A program made the translations under genes and the position numbers. Positions 21,689 through 35,220 of a stretch of 64,000 nt of DNA are shown in pieces; position 1 is the stretch's first letter; each line of letters starts with the position of its first letter. The stretch comes from Symsagittifera roscoffensis (lineage: Eukaryota; Xenacoelomorpha; Acoela; Convolutidae). The notes beneath the pieces were generated by a model. It ran no database searches, was not told the origin of the DNA, and saw only the letters and a list, made by a program, of their open reading frames with translations. The stretch spans positions 62,001 to 126,000 of the forward strand of contig NW_026970820.1 in NCBI RefSeq assembly GCF_963678635.1. Reading direction: 5' to 3'.

Positions 21689-23281
21689 TTGTCACTGTGG
21701 CCCCGCTAATTTCTTGACTTTTGAGGAGAAGGTTCCGCGGGGGGCGGAGCAGGGGAACGCTAAACGCACTCGCAAAAAGGAGCACCCTCCGGGTGCTCTT
21801 TTTTTGCTCGAAAGTCTTGTGAAACGGTTTGGAACTGTAAGTATTGGAAGCAGTTACAGAGAAAACTTTCTGCATCTTTGTGCTCATAGTCACAAGTGAT
21901 TTTCGAGAGCTTCAATAACTCAATCTTGACATGATCTATCTCTAAAATAGACTAAATTAAGTGATTTTAAGTTTTTCAATGATTCTTGAAGAGGACTGTC
22001 TCAACGAAAACAAGTTTTCGGAAACAGTCCTGGTAACTTAGTTTTGACCTCATTTTTGAGTCTATTGCCTTCAAACTGTGATTAGTAGGCTAACGGGACC
22101 TATATTATGTCCTAAAAGATTGAGTTTGTGTCAAAAAGATGAAAGGCAAGAGAAAAAAAACATTAAAAAAGTATTAAAAATTTCAAAAAATTAAAAAAAA
22201 TTGAAATTTTTTTCCAAAACACTCGGTTTTTTGTTTTGTCATAAAATAACAACAAAATGACGTAAAATGGACTTCAAATAGTGCATTTCGACTAGTTTTT
22301 ACGGTTCAAGCACATTTAAACTTAATAATAACGTTCAAAAAACCACTGGAAAGGGTGTTTTTCAGCAAACGCCCTTTTTTGACCACACCTACGAAATCCA
22401 TAACTTTTTATCTAACAAAGATAGAGATCTCGGGTTTTTTGCATTGTAAAAACCATCCTAAGGCTCACCTGTCGCACGTAAAAATCAACAAATTTTTTTT
22501 TTAATTTTTCCCGCAATTTCGAATTAGGGCGTTTTTTGGCTATTTTTGGTCCTTTTGGGCGATAAAAAGTCAAATTTAGAGACATCTGTAAAAAAAACTG
22601 TTATCACATGATAGAGTCAGCTTGCCATGGCTTACCAAATAGTGTCCTGAGTGAGACCAAAAATGCCCTCTAAATGTCCGTGGGGTGAGGAAATTGAAAA
22701 ATTTAATTTTTGGCGGGAAAATTTGAAATTTTTCAAAAAAACATTTACTCTGCAGACAAAGGCTTTGAACTAATGTTGGCATGGCACGCATTTTTTGCCT
22801 TCATAACTAGGGTCGATTTCTGCCGGGAACATTGATTTTTCAAAAGAATGACCAAAAATTTTGTTGCATTTTTTCAAAAAAATCAAAATTTTGAGAAAAA
22901 TAAAAGTTCCCAATCTTACATATTTAAGCTCCCCAAACAGTCTACTTTCATCCATTCCCTATCAATATACCCCATTTTCTCAACCAAAATTGAGTTATGG
23001 GGCCAAAAAGTCAAAAAACGTGAAAAAACGACATTTCACGCCCATTTTCGCCCCAAAAGTACCACACATAATGTTTTTTCGGAAAAACGTCACCAGAGTT
23101 TTCGCCTTATCTCAAAAAGTTTCAGGGGAGTTGGCAAAATTTCAGAGGGATCTGACCTACAGTTTTCGAGAACTTGACTTTTTCTGCAAGAAAAGAATAA
23201 AAGGTAAATGTTCCTTCGAACCGACGGGGCCCCTTCCCCTGTCTCTACTGAACGCCATAGCCGGACGCGGCGGCCACCTAG
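21689..23281 (+). repeat. Class II unit, head H1, tail T-A (1593 bp)
   Basis: HP1 21772-21807 (loop TCC). HP2 21993-22030 in the class II form GGACTGTCTC. The E2F/CHR-like pair is at 22709-22727. A conserved CTCCCCAAACAGTCTACTTT block near 22930 is shared with class I. Tail hairpin is 23223-23243. Confidence 0.9.
22709..22727 (+). promoter_or_regulatory. E2F-like site with adjacent CHR-like element
   Basis: TTTGGCGGGAAA is followed after one base by TTTGAA. E2F/DP proteins bind TTTSSCGC-type sites, and LIN-54/MuvB binds TTYGAA (CHR). The same pair and spacing occur in every class II unit: 31423-31441, 33016-33034, 39505-39523, 41098-41116, 42695-42713, 47544-47562, 52404-52422, 60428-60446. 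The E2F-like half alone is at 3638, 6906, 34638, 45944 and 57169. Binding is inferred from sequence only. Confidence 0.4.
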
Positions 23282-24922
23282 ATAGGTCAGTGACCTGCGG
23301 TGCATGGGTGTTATGGGCTTGATTCGTAAGCATTGGCCTGGGGGCCATTAGCTTCAAGCCATGTGGCACTCGCAGAAAAAGAGCACCCGAAGGGTGCTCT
23401 TTTACTGCTGGAATGTCTTGTGAAACGGTATCTCATGAACTTTGTAGGGTGTCACAAAAGCAACATGACAAAACTTTCTGTATCTGATCAGTAATGGTCA
23501 AAAAAGATTTATGACACTTTCAATGACTGAAGCTACACCTGATCAGTCTCTAGAGAACCCTAAAACAAAGTAACTTATATTTTTCAGTGACTCATGAAGA
23601 GGACTGTTTCAACGAAAACAAGTTTTCGGAAACAGTCCTAATAATTTACTTGGAGCTCATTTTCAAGTACGTGGACTTTCAATTGTGACTAATAGGTGAA
23701 TTAGACTTGGAATTTGTCCCAAAAAATTTAAGTTTGTCTCAAATTGATTAGAAGCAATAGAAAAAAAAAACTTTTTTTTTATTTGATAAAAATACTTGAG
23801 TCAGAAACGTGAAAAATCCCTTTTTTTTCAAAAAGTCATTAGAAGTAGTTCAATTTGCATTAAATCACCAAACTACAATATATGTACCTGTTCAGATTGG
23901 TTTTCATGAACAAAGCCGTAAAATTTCCATATTTAGAGAAAAGGCAAAAAAACACCTTTTTGGTTAACTGAAAAAGGTAGATAAATCGGATAAAGTCGTC
24001 TTCAAACCTATAGGACCGAAAAATTATCTAATTGAGGTATATATGTAGTGTCCCTTGTAAGGTCACATGCAAAAAGGTGAAACAATTGGGGTGGCCACTT
24101 CAGAAAACAAGACTTTTTTTTCGGACTTTGGCCATTTTTATTTGTAGTAAAGTAGTAGTAAGTTACCAGAGAAAAAAAAGTTGTAAAAACCAAAATTTTT
24201 ATCCAATTTTGACAATTAAATACTCTATATCTACTAAAATGTCTATGGCAAGCTCAAATATGCCATCAAAACTCATTTTTTCTCGCTTTTTAAAATTTTT
24301 GTTTTTTTTGATATAAAATGTTGAGTCAGAAACATGAAAAATCAGTTTTTTTCAAAAAGTCAAAAAAAGTTGTTCCAATCAATTTGATTCACTAAAACAC
24401 ACTTTCTCAGCCTGTTCAGAATGGTTTTCATGTTTAAAGCTGAAACTTTACACATTTTGAGAAAAGTGGAAAAAATAACTTTTTAGTTACAAAAAAACCA
24501 TCATTTTTGTTGCAGTTTTTGAAAAAACTCAAATTTTTAAGAAAAACAAATTTTCCCAAACCTACATAATTGGGCTCCTAAAACAGTCTACTTTCATCCA
24601 TTTTCCATCAAATTACCCCAATTTGTTAACCAAAATAGAGTTACTGAGCCATTTTTAACAAAAAACATGGTTTTTCCCTGTTTTTCCCAATTTTTCCCAC
24701 TATAAGTCAACGCATAACAAAATTTTGGGAAAACGGAGCAAAAGTGTATCCTTAGAATTGCATTTCAGGCCCGCATGCCAATTTTTATCGAATTCTATCC
24801 CGACAATTTTGAGATCAGAACTTTTTCCGAGCAAATAGTCATACCGTTATAATTCTTTGGCCGTTCGGGGCCCCTACCCCAAACTCACTAAACAAAGACG
24901 CCGAAGGCGGACGGCCACCTAG
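23282..24922 (+). repeat. Class Ib unit, head H4, tail T-C (1641 bp)
   Basis: HP1 (23372-23408) has one mismatch, TTTACTGC instead of TTTTCTGC. HP2 23601-23638 is intact. Tail GCATGC 24773-24778; tail hairpin 24863-24884. Confidence 0.9.
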
Positions 24923-26553
24923 AGGTTTTTGTGGCCCCGCTATATCAGTGACTCTTGACGTGTGGGTTCCGCGGGGGGCGGAGCAGGGAAACAATTAACG
25001 CACTCGCAAAAGGAGCACCCTTCGGGTGCTCTTTTTTGCTCGAAAGTTTTCTGAAACGGTATCTGATGAACTTTGTAAGGTGTCACAAAAGCATTAACAC
25101 AAAACGTTCTGTATGTGATTAGAAAAGGTCAAAAAAGATTTCTTATACTTTCAATGACTGAATCTACCCCTGATCAGTCTCTAGAGAACTCTAAACCAAA
25201 GTAACTTATGTTTTTCAGTGATTCATGAAGAGGACCGTTCCAACGAAAACAAGTTTTCGGAAACAGTCCTCATATTTTTTTTCGAGCCCATTGTCAAGTA
25301 CGTGGACTTTCAATTGTGACTTAAAGCTGAATTGAACTTGGAATTTGTCCCAAAAAGGTTAAGTTTGTCTCAAAATGATTAGAAGCAAAAGAAAAAAAAA
25401 CTTTTTTTTTTATTGGAAAAAAAGTTGAGTCAGAAACGTGAAAAAAACCCTTTGTTCAAAAGTCAAAAAAAGTAGCTCCAATTGGCTTAAATCACTGGAC
25501 TACAATATATGAACCTGTTCAGAATGGTTTTCATGACCAAAGCCGTACAACTTCCATATTTAGAGAAAAGGCGAAAAAAAACAACTTTTTCGTTAGCTCA
25601 AAAAGGTAGATAAATCGGGTAAAGTCGTCTTCAAACCTATAGGATCGAAAGGTGATCTAAATAGGGTATATATGTAGTGTCCTTGTTAGGTCGCATGCAA
25701 AAAACTAGAACAGTTTTGTCGGCCACTTCCGAAATTAAGACATTTTTTTTTCGAAATTTGGCCATTTTTATTTGTAGTAAAATAGTAGTAAAATAGCCGA
25801 GAAAAAAAATTGTAAAAACCATAATTTTTATCCAATTTTGACGTTTAAATACTCTATACCTACTAAAATGTCTATGGCAAGCTCAAATAAGCCATCAAAA
25901 TTCATTTTTTCTCACTTTTTAAAATTTTTGTTTTTTTGATATACAATGTTGAGTCAGAAACGTGAAAAATCAATTTTTTTCAAAAAGTCAAAATAAAGTG
26001 TTCCAATCAATTTGTTTCACTAAAACACACTTTATGAACCTGTTCAGAATGGGTTTTTGGGTTAAAGCCGAAAATTCACCCATTTTGAGAAAAGTGGAAA
26101 AAAACACCTTTTTAGTTACAAAAAAACCATCATTTTTGTTGCAGTTTTTGAAAAAAATCAAGTTTTTGAGAAAAAATTTTTTTCTCAAACCTTTATATTT
26201 AGGCTCCCCAAACAGTCTACTTTTATCAATTCCTTATCAATAGACCCCATTTTTTGAACCAAAACAGAGTTAATAAGTGATTTTTATCAAAAAACGTGTT
26301 TTTTACCATTTTTGCCCCCCATTTCCCTCAATAAGTCAACACATAACAAAATTTTGGCAAAACGGGGCAAAAGTGTATCCTTAGAATTTCCATACGGGGC
26401 TGCATGCAAAAAATTAGGGAATTCTGACCTCCAGTTTTCGAGAACACGACTTATTCTGCATGAAAAGGGTAAAAGGTAATTGTTCCTTCGAACCGACGGG
26501 GCCCCTTCCCCTGTCTCTGCTGAACGCCATAGCCGGACGCGGCGGCCACCTAG
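24923..26553 (+). repeat. Class I unit, head H3, tail T-A (1631 bp)
   Basis: Near-identical twin of 20059-21688; here the right neighbour is a class V unit rather than class II. HP1 25006-25039; HP2 25232-25269; tail GCATGC 26402-26407; tail hairpin 26495-26515. Confidence 0.9.
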
Positions 26554-28772
26554 CACAATCAGGTACTAGTGGCTTGATTTGAGTTTTTAGTTTTTTTCTG
26601 GAACCAAAAGAGAGTGTCGTCAAGCATCGACATCTTGAGCTCAAGCAAATACGTGGACTTCTACGCATTCCCATTAGCAATGCGCCCATCGGGCGCAAAT
26701 GCCAATGCTCAACTAATTTTGCCAGGTGAAAAAATTTGTTTAAAGAAAAATTCTGATAAATTTTAATTTAAACTATCACCAAAAAACGCAAAGATTTCAA
26801 AGTGTGAAACAATCAAGTTTTTGCTATTACCGGGCTTGCAATGAGACTGATGTTGGCAAAAGTAAAATAGAAAATGTAGAAAATGGAAAGAAAAAAATTG
26901 TTCAAAATAAGAACGCAACATCAAAAACTTATTTGATCTCCGCTCAAATCATAATTCAGATCAGGCTGATTTCAGGTTTTAAGCGTAGAATTTACGGTTA
27001 CGGCTGCTCCCTCTACAGGTCCCAGAGGGACCGAGTGAGCATCCTACCTCGATCCAGGTTAACGGATAGTTGTTCTTAATTTTTCAGAAAATTTTTTTAC
27101 ACTAATGCTTGTTTTCAATTCCTCATGAGAAGCTGTATTAATTTTAAAAAAATTGATTTTATTAATCAATGCTTCCAAGAACAACTGATGTTAGGCGGTT
27201 ACAAATGCGGTTGTTGAAAACTAGTAAGGGATAATGATGAGAAAAATTGTAAGTTTTCAAATGAATTGAAAACTGTTTTTTTGTTTTTTCTTTTGTAAAT
27301 CGGTAGAAATGAATCATTTGTTTTTAAAGTTTTCCTCGCACCACCCACTGTTCTTAAGTAATGAAGATTCCTCTTCTAGCCGTTTATAACACTTTGGCAG
27401 AAAAAACATCAATATGATGAAACATGTTTTAAAAAAGAGAAAAATTTAAAAATTATGTTTTTTTTTAAAAAAATCAAAAATTTGTAATTTTCAAAATTGA
27501 AAAAAAAGTAAAAATTAATAACATATTACGATTCAGCGTACCCAACTTAGTGGGTATAGCATTTTGAATTACCAAAAAATGTTGAAAATTGTAGATTTTA
27601 TGAAGTTTTCATTTTGGCTATTTTTCCTTTTCGCCTCCACTTAAGGCACCTTTGAGCCAACTTGAGAAACTGGAACCTAAACAAGCTATACAGATAGTCT
27701 GAATGAGCAATTTTCAGCGTGATAACACGCCTGGAAGAAAAAAAACTGCAGAAAAGAAAGAAAATTTTGAACTTTAACCTTTTTTCTTCTTCAAATGGCG
27801 ATACTTAGAATAATTTTTCAGCTGAAAAGTTCAAAAAAAATCAAAAAATTCAAATTTTGAAAAAATTTTAAAAAAACCTCATCAGTCTGTTTATTGGAGT
27901 CTTCGAGGTTTTGGGAGATCTTATCTGGCGGCTAACAACAAAAGGATCACTCATTATAAAAATTTGAAAAAGATCAAAAAAACATGTTTTTTCGATTTTT
28001 TTGACAGAATTCCGAAAGCAATATCTTGGCTAAAAACAAAAATGAGGGCCTAAAATTAGTACAAACCGTACTCCCACACAAAGTACATTAGGTTGGAAAC
28101 AAAAAATTGACTCTGATTCAAAAATCGTTTTATAACTTTATTTCTGAACAAAAAATTGTAAAAAAATCAAAAATTAAAAATTTTTTTGAAAAAAACGATT
28201 GTTTTGAAAAAGTGCCAATTTTTAGCTGAAACTTTTCATTTTAGCTAAGAAAGCCAGAGCAATGTTCTTTAAGCTCAAATAATTTAATTAAGCAAATTAT
28301 TTTCAAGTTTTTTCGTTAAAGGCTTTTATTTTGAAAAAATATTCAAAAATGGGTAAAAAAAAGTCAAAAAAATTAATTTTCTCAGATTGAAAAACCTCCA
28401 CTGCCATGATGATTAGTTTGTTCGATAGGACTACTGAGATCAATTTAGACGTATTTTCATAAGTATATCAAAATTTTTATTTATTTTTGAGAATTAAGCA
28501 AAATAAAAACTTTTCCCAAATTGGGCAAAAAGCCCAAATTAGCCCAAACACCTGTTAAAAATTGTTGGGTCAAAAAGTCACAAAAGGAAACCCCTATTCG
28601 TTTGACATTTTAAGGCCGCATGCAAAAAATTAGACCAATCTAACCTGACAATTTCGAGAATCGACTTTTTTGCAAAATTTCTCTATAGTCCATTTGAGGG
28701 ATATTACTTGTACCGGTGGGGGCCCCTACCCCACCTCAAAAAATTTTGTAATGCTGGAACGCGGCCACCTAG
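26554..28772 (+). repeat. Class V unit, head H5b, tail T-D (2219 bp)
   Basis: The HP1 counterpart (26681-26697) has loop ATC. GC island 26992-27058. ATTGATT/AATCAAT hairpin near 27150. Tail hairpin 28715-28735. The head supplies GTGGC, which pairs with GCCAC of the upstream tail across the junction. Confidence 0.9.
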
Positions 28773-30404
28773 TTGTCACTGTGGCCCCGCTAAGTAAGTG
28801 ACTTTTTTTTGACGAGTGGGTTCCGCGGGGGGCGGAGCAGGGGAACGCTTAACGCACTCGCAAAAGGAGCACCCTTCGGGTGCTCTTTTTTGCTCGAAAG
28901 TTTTCTGAAACGGTATCTGATGAACTTTGTTAGGTGTCACAAAAGCAACAACAAAAAACTTTCTGTATGTGATTAGAAAAGATCAAAAAAGATTTCTCAT
29001 ACTTTCAATGACTGAATCTACACCTGATAAGTCTCTAGAGAACTCTAAACCAAAGTAACTTATGTTTTTCAGTGATTCATGAAGAGGACCGTTCCAACGA
29101 AAACAAGTTTTCGGAAACAGTCCTCATATTTTTTTTCGAGCACATTGTAAAGTACGTGGACTTTCAATTGTGACTAATAGCTGAATTGGACTTGGAATTT
29201 GTCCCAAAGAGGTTAAGTTTGTCTCAAATTGATTAGAAGCAAAAGAAAAAATAAAAAAAATTTTTATTTGGAAAAAAAAGTTGAGTCAGAAACGTGAAAA
29301 AACCCTTTATTCAAAAGTCACTAAAAGTAGCTCCAATTGGCTTAAATCACTAGACTACAATATATGAACCTGTTCAGAGTGGTTTTCAAGACCAAAGCCG
29401 TAAAACTTCCATATTTAGAGAAAAGGCAAAAAAAACACGTTTTTGGTTAACTCAAAGAGGTAGATAAATCGGGTAAAGTCGTCTTCAGACCTATAGGATC
29501 GAGAAGTGATCTAAATAGGGTATATATGTAGTGTCCCTGTTAGGTCGCATGCAAAAAACTAGAACAGTTTTGTTGGCCACTTCCGAAATTAAGACTTTTT
29601 TTTCGAAATTTGGCCATTTTAATTTGTAGTAAAATAGTAGTAAAATAGCCGAGAAAAAAAATTGTAAAAACCATAATTTTTATTCAATTTTGACGTTTAA
29701 ATACTCTATACGTACTAAAATGTCTATGGCAAGCTCAAATAAGCCATCAAAATTCATTTTTTCTCACTTTTTAAAATTTTTGTTTTTTTGATTTACAATG
29801 TTGAGTCAGAAACGTAAAAAATCAATTTTTTTCAAAAAGTCAAAATAAAGTGATCCGATCAATTTGTTTCACTAAAACACACTTTATGAACCTGTTCAGA
29901 ATGTGTTTTTGGGTTAGAGCCGAAAATTCACCCATTTTGAGAAAAGTGGAAAAAACACCTTTTTAGTTACAAAAAAACCATCATTTTTGTTGCAGTTTTT
30001 GGAAAAAATCATATTTTTGAGGAAAAAAAAATTTCTCAAACCTTTATATTTAGGCTCCCCAAACAGTCTACTTTCATCCATTTATTGTCAATATACCCCA
30101 TTTTTTGAACCAAAACAGAGTTAATAGGTGATTTTTATCAAAAAACGTGTTTTTTACCATTTTTGCCCCCCATTTCCCTCTATAAGTCAACACATAACAA
30201 AATTTTGGCAAAACGGGGCAAAAGTGTATCCTTAGAATTTCAATACGAGGCTGCATGCAAAAAATTAGGGAATTCTGACCTACAGTTTTCGAGAACAGGA
30301 CTTATTCTCCATGAAAAGGGTAAAAGGTAATTGTTCCTTCGAACCGACGGGGCCCCTTCCCCTGTCTCTGCTGAACGCCATAGCCGGACGCGGCGGCCAC
30401 CTAG
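28773..30404 (+). repeat. Class I unit, head H1, tail T-A (1632 bp)
   Basis: Near-identical twin of 43269-44901. HP1 28860-28893; HP2 29086-29123; tail GCATGC 30253-30258; tail hairpin 30346-30366. Confidence 0.9.
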
Positions 30405-31996
30405 TTGTCACTGTGGCCCCGCTATATCATTCATTTTTGACAAGTAGGTTCCGCGGGGGGCGGAGCAGGGGAACGCTAAACGCAATCGCAAAAAAGAGCA
30501 CCCTCCGGGTGCTCTTTTTTGCTCGAACGTCATGTGAAACGATTTGGAACTGTAAGTATTGGAAGCAGTTACAAATGAAACTATCTGCATCTTTGTGATC
30601 ATAGTTTCAAGTGGTTTTCTACAGCTTCTATAACACAATCTTGACATGGTCTATCTCTAATTTAGCCTAAATCAAGTGATTTTACGCTTTTCAATGATTC
30701 TTGAAGAGGACTGTCTCAACGAAAACAAGTTTTCGGAAACAGTCCTGGTAACTTAGTTTTGATCTCATTTTTAAGTCTATTGCCTTCAAATTGTAATTAG
30801 TAGGCTAAAGGGACCTATATTATGTCCTAAAAAGATTGAGTTTGTGTCAAAAAGATGAAAAGCAAGAGAAAAAAAACATTAAAAAAGTATTAAAAATTTC
30901 AAAATTAAAAAAAAAATGAAAATTTTTTCCAAAACACTCGGTTTTTTGTTTTGTCATAAAATAACAACAAAATGAGGTAAAATGGACTTCGAATAGTGCA
31001 TTTCGACTAGTTTTTACGATTCAAGCACATTTTAACAAAATAATAACATTCAAAAAACCACTGGAAAGGGTGTTTTTCAGCAAACGCCCTTTTTGACCAC
31101 ACCTACGAAATCCATAACTTTTTATCTAACAAAGACAGAGACCTCGGGTTTTTTGCCTTGTAAAAAGCATCCTAGGGCTCACCTGTCGCATGCAAAAACC
31201 AACAAATTTGTTTTTTAATTTTTCCCGCAATTTCGAAATTGGGTGTTTTTTGGCTATTTTTGGTCCTTTTGGGGGATAAAAAGTCAAATTTAGAGACTTC
31301 TGTCAAAAAAACTGTTATCACATGATAGAGTCAGCTTGCCATGACTTACCAAATAGTGTCCTGAGTCAGACCAAAATTGTCCTCTAATTGTCCGTGGGGG
31401 GAGGAAATTGAAAATTTTTATTTTTGGCGGGAAAATTTGAAATTTTTCAAAAAAACATTTACTCTGCAGACAACGGCTTTACACTAATGTTGGCATGGCA
31501 CGCATTTTTTGCCTTCATAACTAGGGTCGATTTTTGCCGGGAACCTTGATTTTTCAAAAAAATGACCAAAATTTTTGTTGCATTTTTTCAAAAAAATCAA
31601 AATTTTGACAAAAATAAAAATTCCAAATCTTACATTTATAAGCTCCCCAAACAGTCTACTTTCATCCATTCCCCATCAATATACCCCATTTTTTCAACCA
31701 AAATCGAGTTATGGGGCCAAAAAGTGAAAAAACGTGAAAAAACGACATTTCACGCCCATTTTCGCCCCAAAAGTACCACACATAATGTTTTTTCGGAAAA
31801 ACGTCACCAGAGTTTTCGCCTTATATCAAAAAGTTTCAGGGGGGTTGGCAAAATTTCAGAGAGATCTGACCTACAGTTTTCGAGAACTTGACTTTTTCTG
31901 CAAGAAAAGAATAAAAGGTAAATGTTCCTTCGAACCGACGGGGCCCCCTTCCCCTGTCTCTACTGAACGCCGAAGCCGGATGCGGCGGCCACCTAG
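30405..31996 (+). repeat. Class II unit, head H1, tail T-A (1592 bp)
   Basis: HP1 30488-30522; HP2 30708-30745; E2F/CHR-like pair 31423-31441; tail hairpin 31937-31958 with one extra loop C compared with class I copies. Confidence 0.9.
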
Positions 31997-33589
31997 TTGT
32001 CACTGTGGCCCCGCTTTTTTAGTGACTTTTGATGACTAGGTTCCGCGGGGGGCGGAGCAGGGGAACGCTAAACGCACTCGCAAAAAAGACCACCCTCAGG
32101 GTGCTCTTTTTTGCTCGAAAGTCTTGTGAAACGATTTGGAACTGTAAGTATTGGAAGCAGTTACACACAAAACGTTATGCATCTTTGTGATCATAGTCAC
32201 AAGTGTTTTTCGACAGCTTCTATCACTCAATCTTGACATGATCTATTTCTAAAATGGCCAAAATAAAGTGATTTTACGTTTTTCAATGATTCTTGAAGAG
32301 GACTGTCTCAACGAAAACAAGTTTTCGGAAACAGTCCTGGTAACTTATTTTTGATCTCGTTTTCGAGTCTATCGACTTTCAGTCGTAATTAGTAGGCTAA
32401 CAGGAACTATATTAGGTATTAAAAAGATTGAGTTTGTACCAAAAACATCAAAAGCAAGAGATACAAAAACATGAAAAAAGTTCAAAAAATTTCAAAAATT
32501 TAAAAAATTTGAAAAATTTTTCCAAAAAACTTGATTTTTTGTTTTGTCATAAAATAACAAAAAATTGACGTAAAATGAACTTTCAATAGTCCATTTTGAC
32601 TAAATTTTACGATTCAAGCACATTTTAACTTAATAACAACATTAAAAAAACCACTGGAAAGGGTGTTTTTCAGCAAACGCCCTTTTTGACCACACCTACG
32701 AAATTGATAACTTTTTATCTAACAAATATAGAGACCTCGGGTTTTTTGCATTGTAATGGGCATACTGAAGACTACCTCTCGCGTGCTGGAACGAACAATT
32801 TTTCTCTTTAATTTTTCCCGCAATTTCGAATTAGGGCGTTTTTTGGCTAATTTTGGTCCTTTTGGGCGGTAAAAAGTCAAACTTAGAGACAACTGTCAAA
32901 AATTCTGTTATCACATGATAGAGTCAACATGCCATGGCGTACCAGATAGTGTCCTGATTCAGACCAAAATTGCCCTCTAATTGTCCGTGGGGGGAGGAAA
33001 TTGAAAATTTTTATTTTTGGCGGGAAAATTTGAAATTTTTCAAAAAAACATTTACTCCACAGACAACGGTTTTAAACTAATGTTGGCATGGTACACAATT
33101 TATCGCTTCATAACTAGGGTCGATTTCTGCCGGGAACATTGATTTTTTAAAAAAATGACCAAAATTTTTGTTGCATTTTTTCAAAAAAATCAAAATTTTG
33201 AGAAAAAAAAAGTTTAAAAATCCTACATATTTAAGCTCCCCAAACTGTCTACTTTCATCCATTCCCTATCAATATAACCCATTTTCTCAACCAAAATCAA
33301 GTTATGGGGCCAAAAAGTCAAAAAACGTGAAAAAACGACATTTCACGCCCATTTTCGCCCCAAAAGTACCACACATAATGTTTTTTCGGAAAAACGTCAC
33401 CAGAGTTTTCGCCTTATCTCAAAAAGTTTCAGGGGGGTTGGCAAAATTTCAGAGGGATCTGACCTACAGTTTTCGAGAACTTGACTTTTTCTGCAAGAAA
33501 AGAATAAAAGGTAAATGTTCTTTCGAACCGACGGGGCCCCCTTCCCCTGTCTCTACTGAACGCCAAAGCCGGATGCGGCGGCCACCTAG
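31997..33589 (+). repeat. Class II unit, head H1, tail T-A (1593 bp)
   Basis: Near-identical twin of 40079-41671. HP1 (32080-32114) has GACCACCC for GAGCACCC, giving a C/C mismatch inside the stem. HP2 32300-32337; E2F/CHR-like pair 33016-33034; tail hairpin 33530-33551. Confidence 0.9.
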
Positions 33590-35220
33590 GGGGCAGCGTT
33601 GTGTGGTTTTTTATTGTTTCAAGGTATTTGCATTGCGGGTAGGCGAAAAGGAACAGCGCTCAACGCACTCGCAGAAAGAGCACCCTGCGGGTGCTCTTTT
33701 TGCTCGAAAACTAAGTCAAATTAAATCTTTTAATTTACATAATTTGTCCTAATTTCAATTTTTTTTACTAGTTGTTCACAGATAAACTCCCATGATACCT
33801 CAAATTGTATTCCTGTCAGGGCATTTTTTAAAAGTCACTCTGTGGCTTGATCAATTAACTACCAAATACAGTTTGATTTACGAAATGGACTGTTTCAACG
33901 AAAACAAGTTTTCGGAAACAGTCCAAATTTGTAATTATGATCCCAAATAAAAACAAAGAGAAATCTAATGCATTGGTTAAACTAACACAACCCAGCCCTT
34001 GTCTTTTTATTTGTCGACTGTTCAAACACATAACAACAATGTTAAAAACTAAGTTATTAAAATTAAAACAAAACAAATAATCGAGAAAGAAATGAAAGTT
34101 TATCATAAAAGTATGCAAAAATTCGATTAGTTATTTTTTGCTTTGTCATGAAAACCTCAGTTTCAACAAAATGATACTTGAGAGTCCAGTTTTGACGCGT
34201 TACTACAGCTCAGGTACGTTTTGAATTCGCAACCCACAATGATCGATTAACTTTGATGTTTGTTTTACAAACATGGTTTTTTTTACCACAATCAAAATTT
34301 CATTACTTCTAAACCTCTTGAACAAATTGATGAAAATTTTTGCATCAAAACTAACTTGTCAAGGGTTTTTGAGGTATATAAAAATTGTCTCCAGTTAAAT
34401 AATGATTTTTTGGCTAATTTTTGAAAAAAAATTAAAAAATTTGACAAAAAAAAATTTTTTTTTTTCAGATTTAGCGATCAAAAAGTGCCTTTTATGATGG
34501 ACCAGCAAAAAATTTGTTTTCAGGTCATAAGTTTGGCTCACTAGGGTATACAAACTGGCAAAATGTTTATAATAAAAAAGTTTAGAAGAACAGTGATTTT
34601 TTGAAAAAAAAAAGAAAAAAACGTAAAAAAATCAGTTTTTGGCGGGAAAATTCTCAAAAAATCAAAAATCAAGTTTTCTCTCTCTTTACGCCAATGAATT
34701 AATTCGGCCACGACAATCATTTTTTGTGATCAGTAAAAATGTCGAAAAACGACCGGAACATTGACTTTTTTGAAATTTGACAAAAAACTTCAAAAAAACC
34801 GCAAAAAAACATCAAAAATCTCGAAAAAATTGCTGAAAAAATTTTGGCAAACAATACACCATTCGATTCCCTTAACTGTGCTTGTGTCCAAAAAAAACAT
34901 CACTTTTTCGCATTTTCTCAACCAAAATTGATTTATTGGGGCATTTTTGAAAAAAATCGTGATTTTGACCAAAAAAAACGCCCCTTTTTCCCCAAAAAGT
35001 GCAACTCATAACATTATTTCGGAAAAACGCCTTCCCAAGTTATATCTTAGAATTTTGTCCTCTACCTACATGCAAAGTTTGAAGAAATTCTATACTGCCG
35101 TTTTCGAGAACTTGAATAATTTTTTTTTTTTCCTATTTAGGTATTTTTTCTAGTTGACCGGCAAGGAAACCCTACCCTTGCCTAAAGGATTCACAAAGCC
35201 GGACCGCGACGACCACCTAG
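33590..35220 (+). repeat. Class III unit, head H2, tail T-B (1631 bp)
   Basis: HP1 33671-33703; HP2 33887-33924 intact; E2F-like site 34638-34649; tail hairpin 35160-35182. The right half is almost the same as that of the unit ending at 46526. Confidence 0.9.
35160..35182 (+). other. Tail hairpin HP3, type T-B
   Basis: GGCAAGG and CCTTGCC are perfect 7-bp arms around AAACCCTAC. Same type at 7419-7441 and 46466-46488. Confidence 0.8.

Noticed and set aside
33168-33752. Longest open frame (194 codons, + strand)
   Set aside because: It runs from the low-complexity body of a class II unit across HP3 and CCACCTAG into the next unit. The copy at 41250 diverges or stops after the junction because the next unit differs. 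No domain, and composition simply reflects the repeat.
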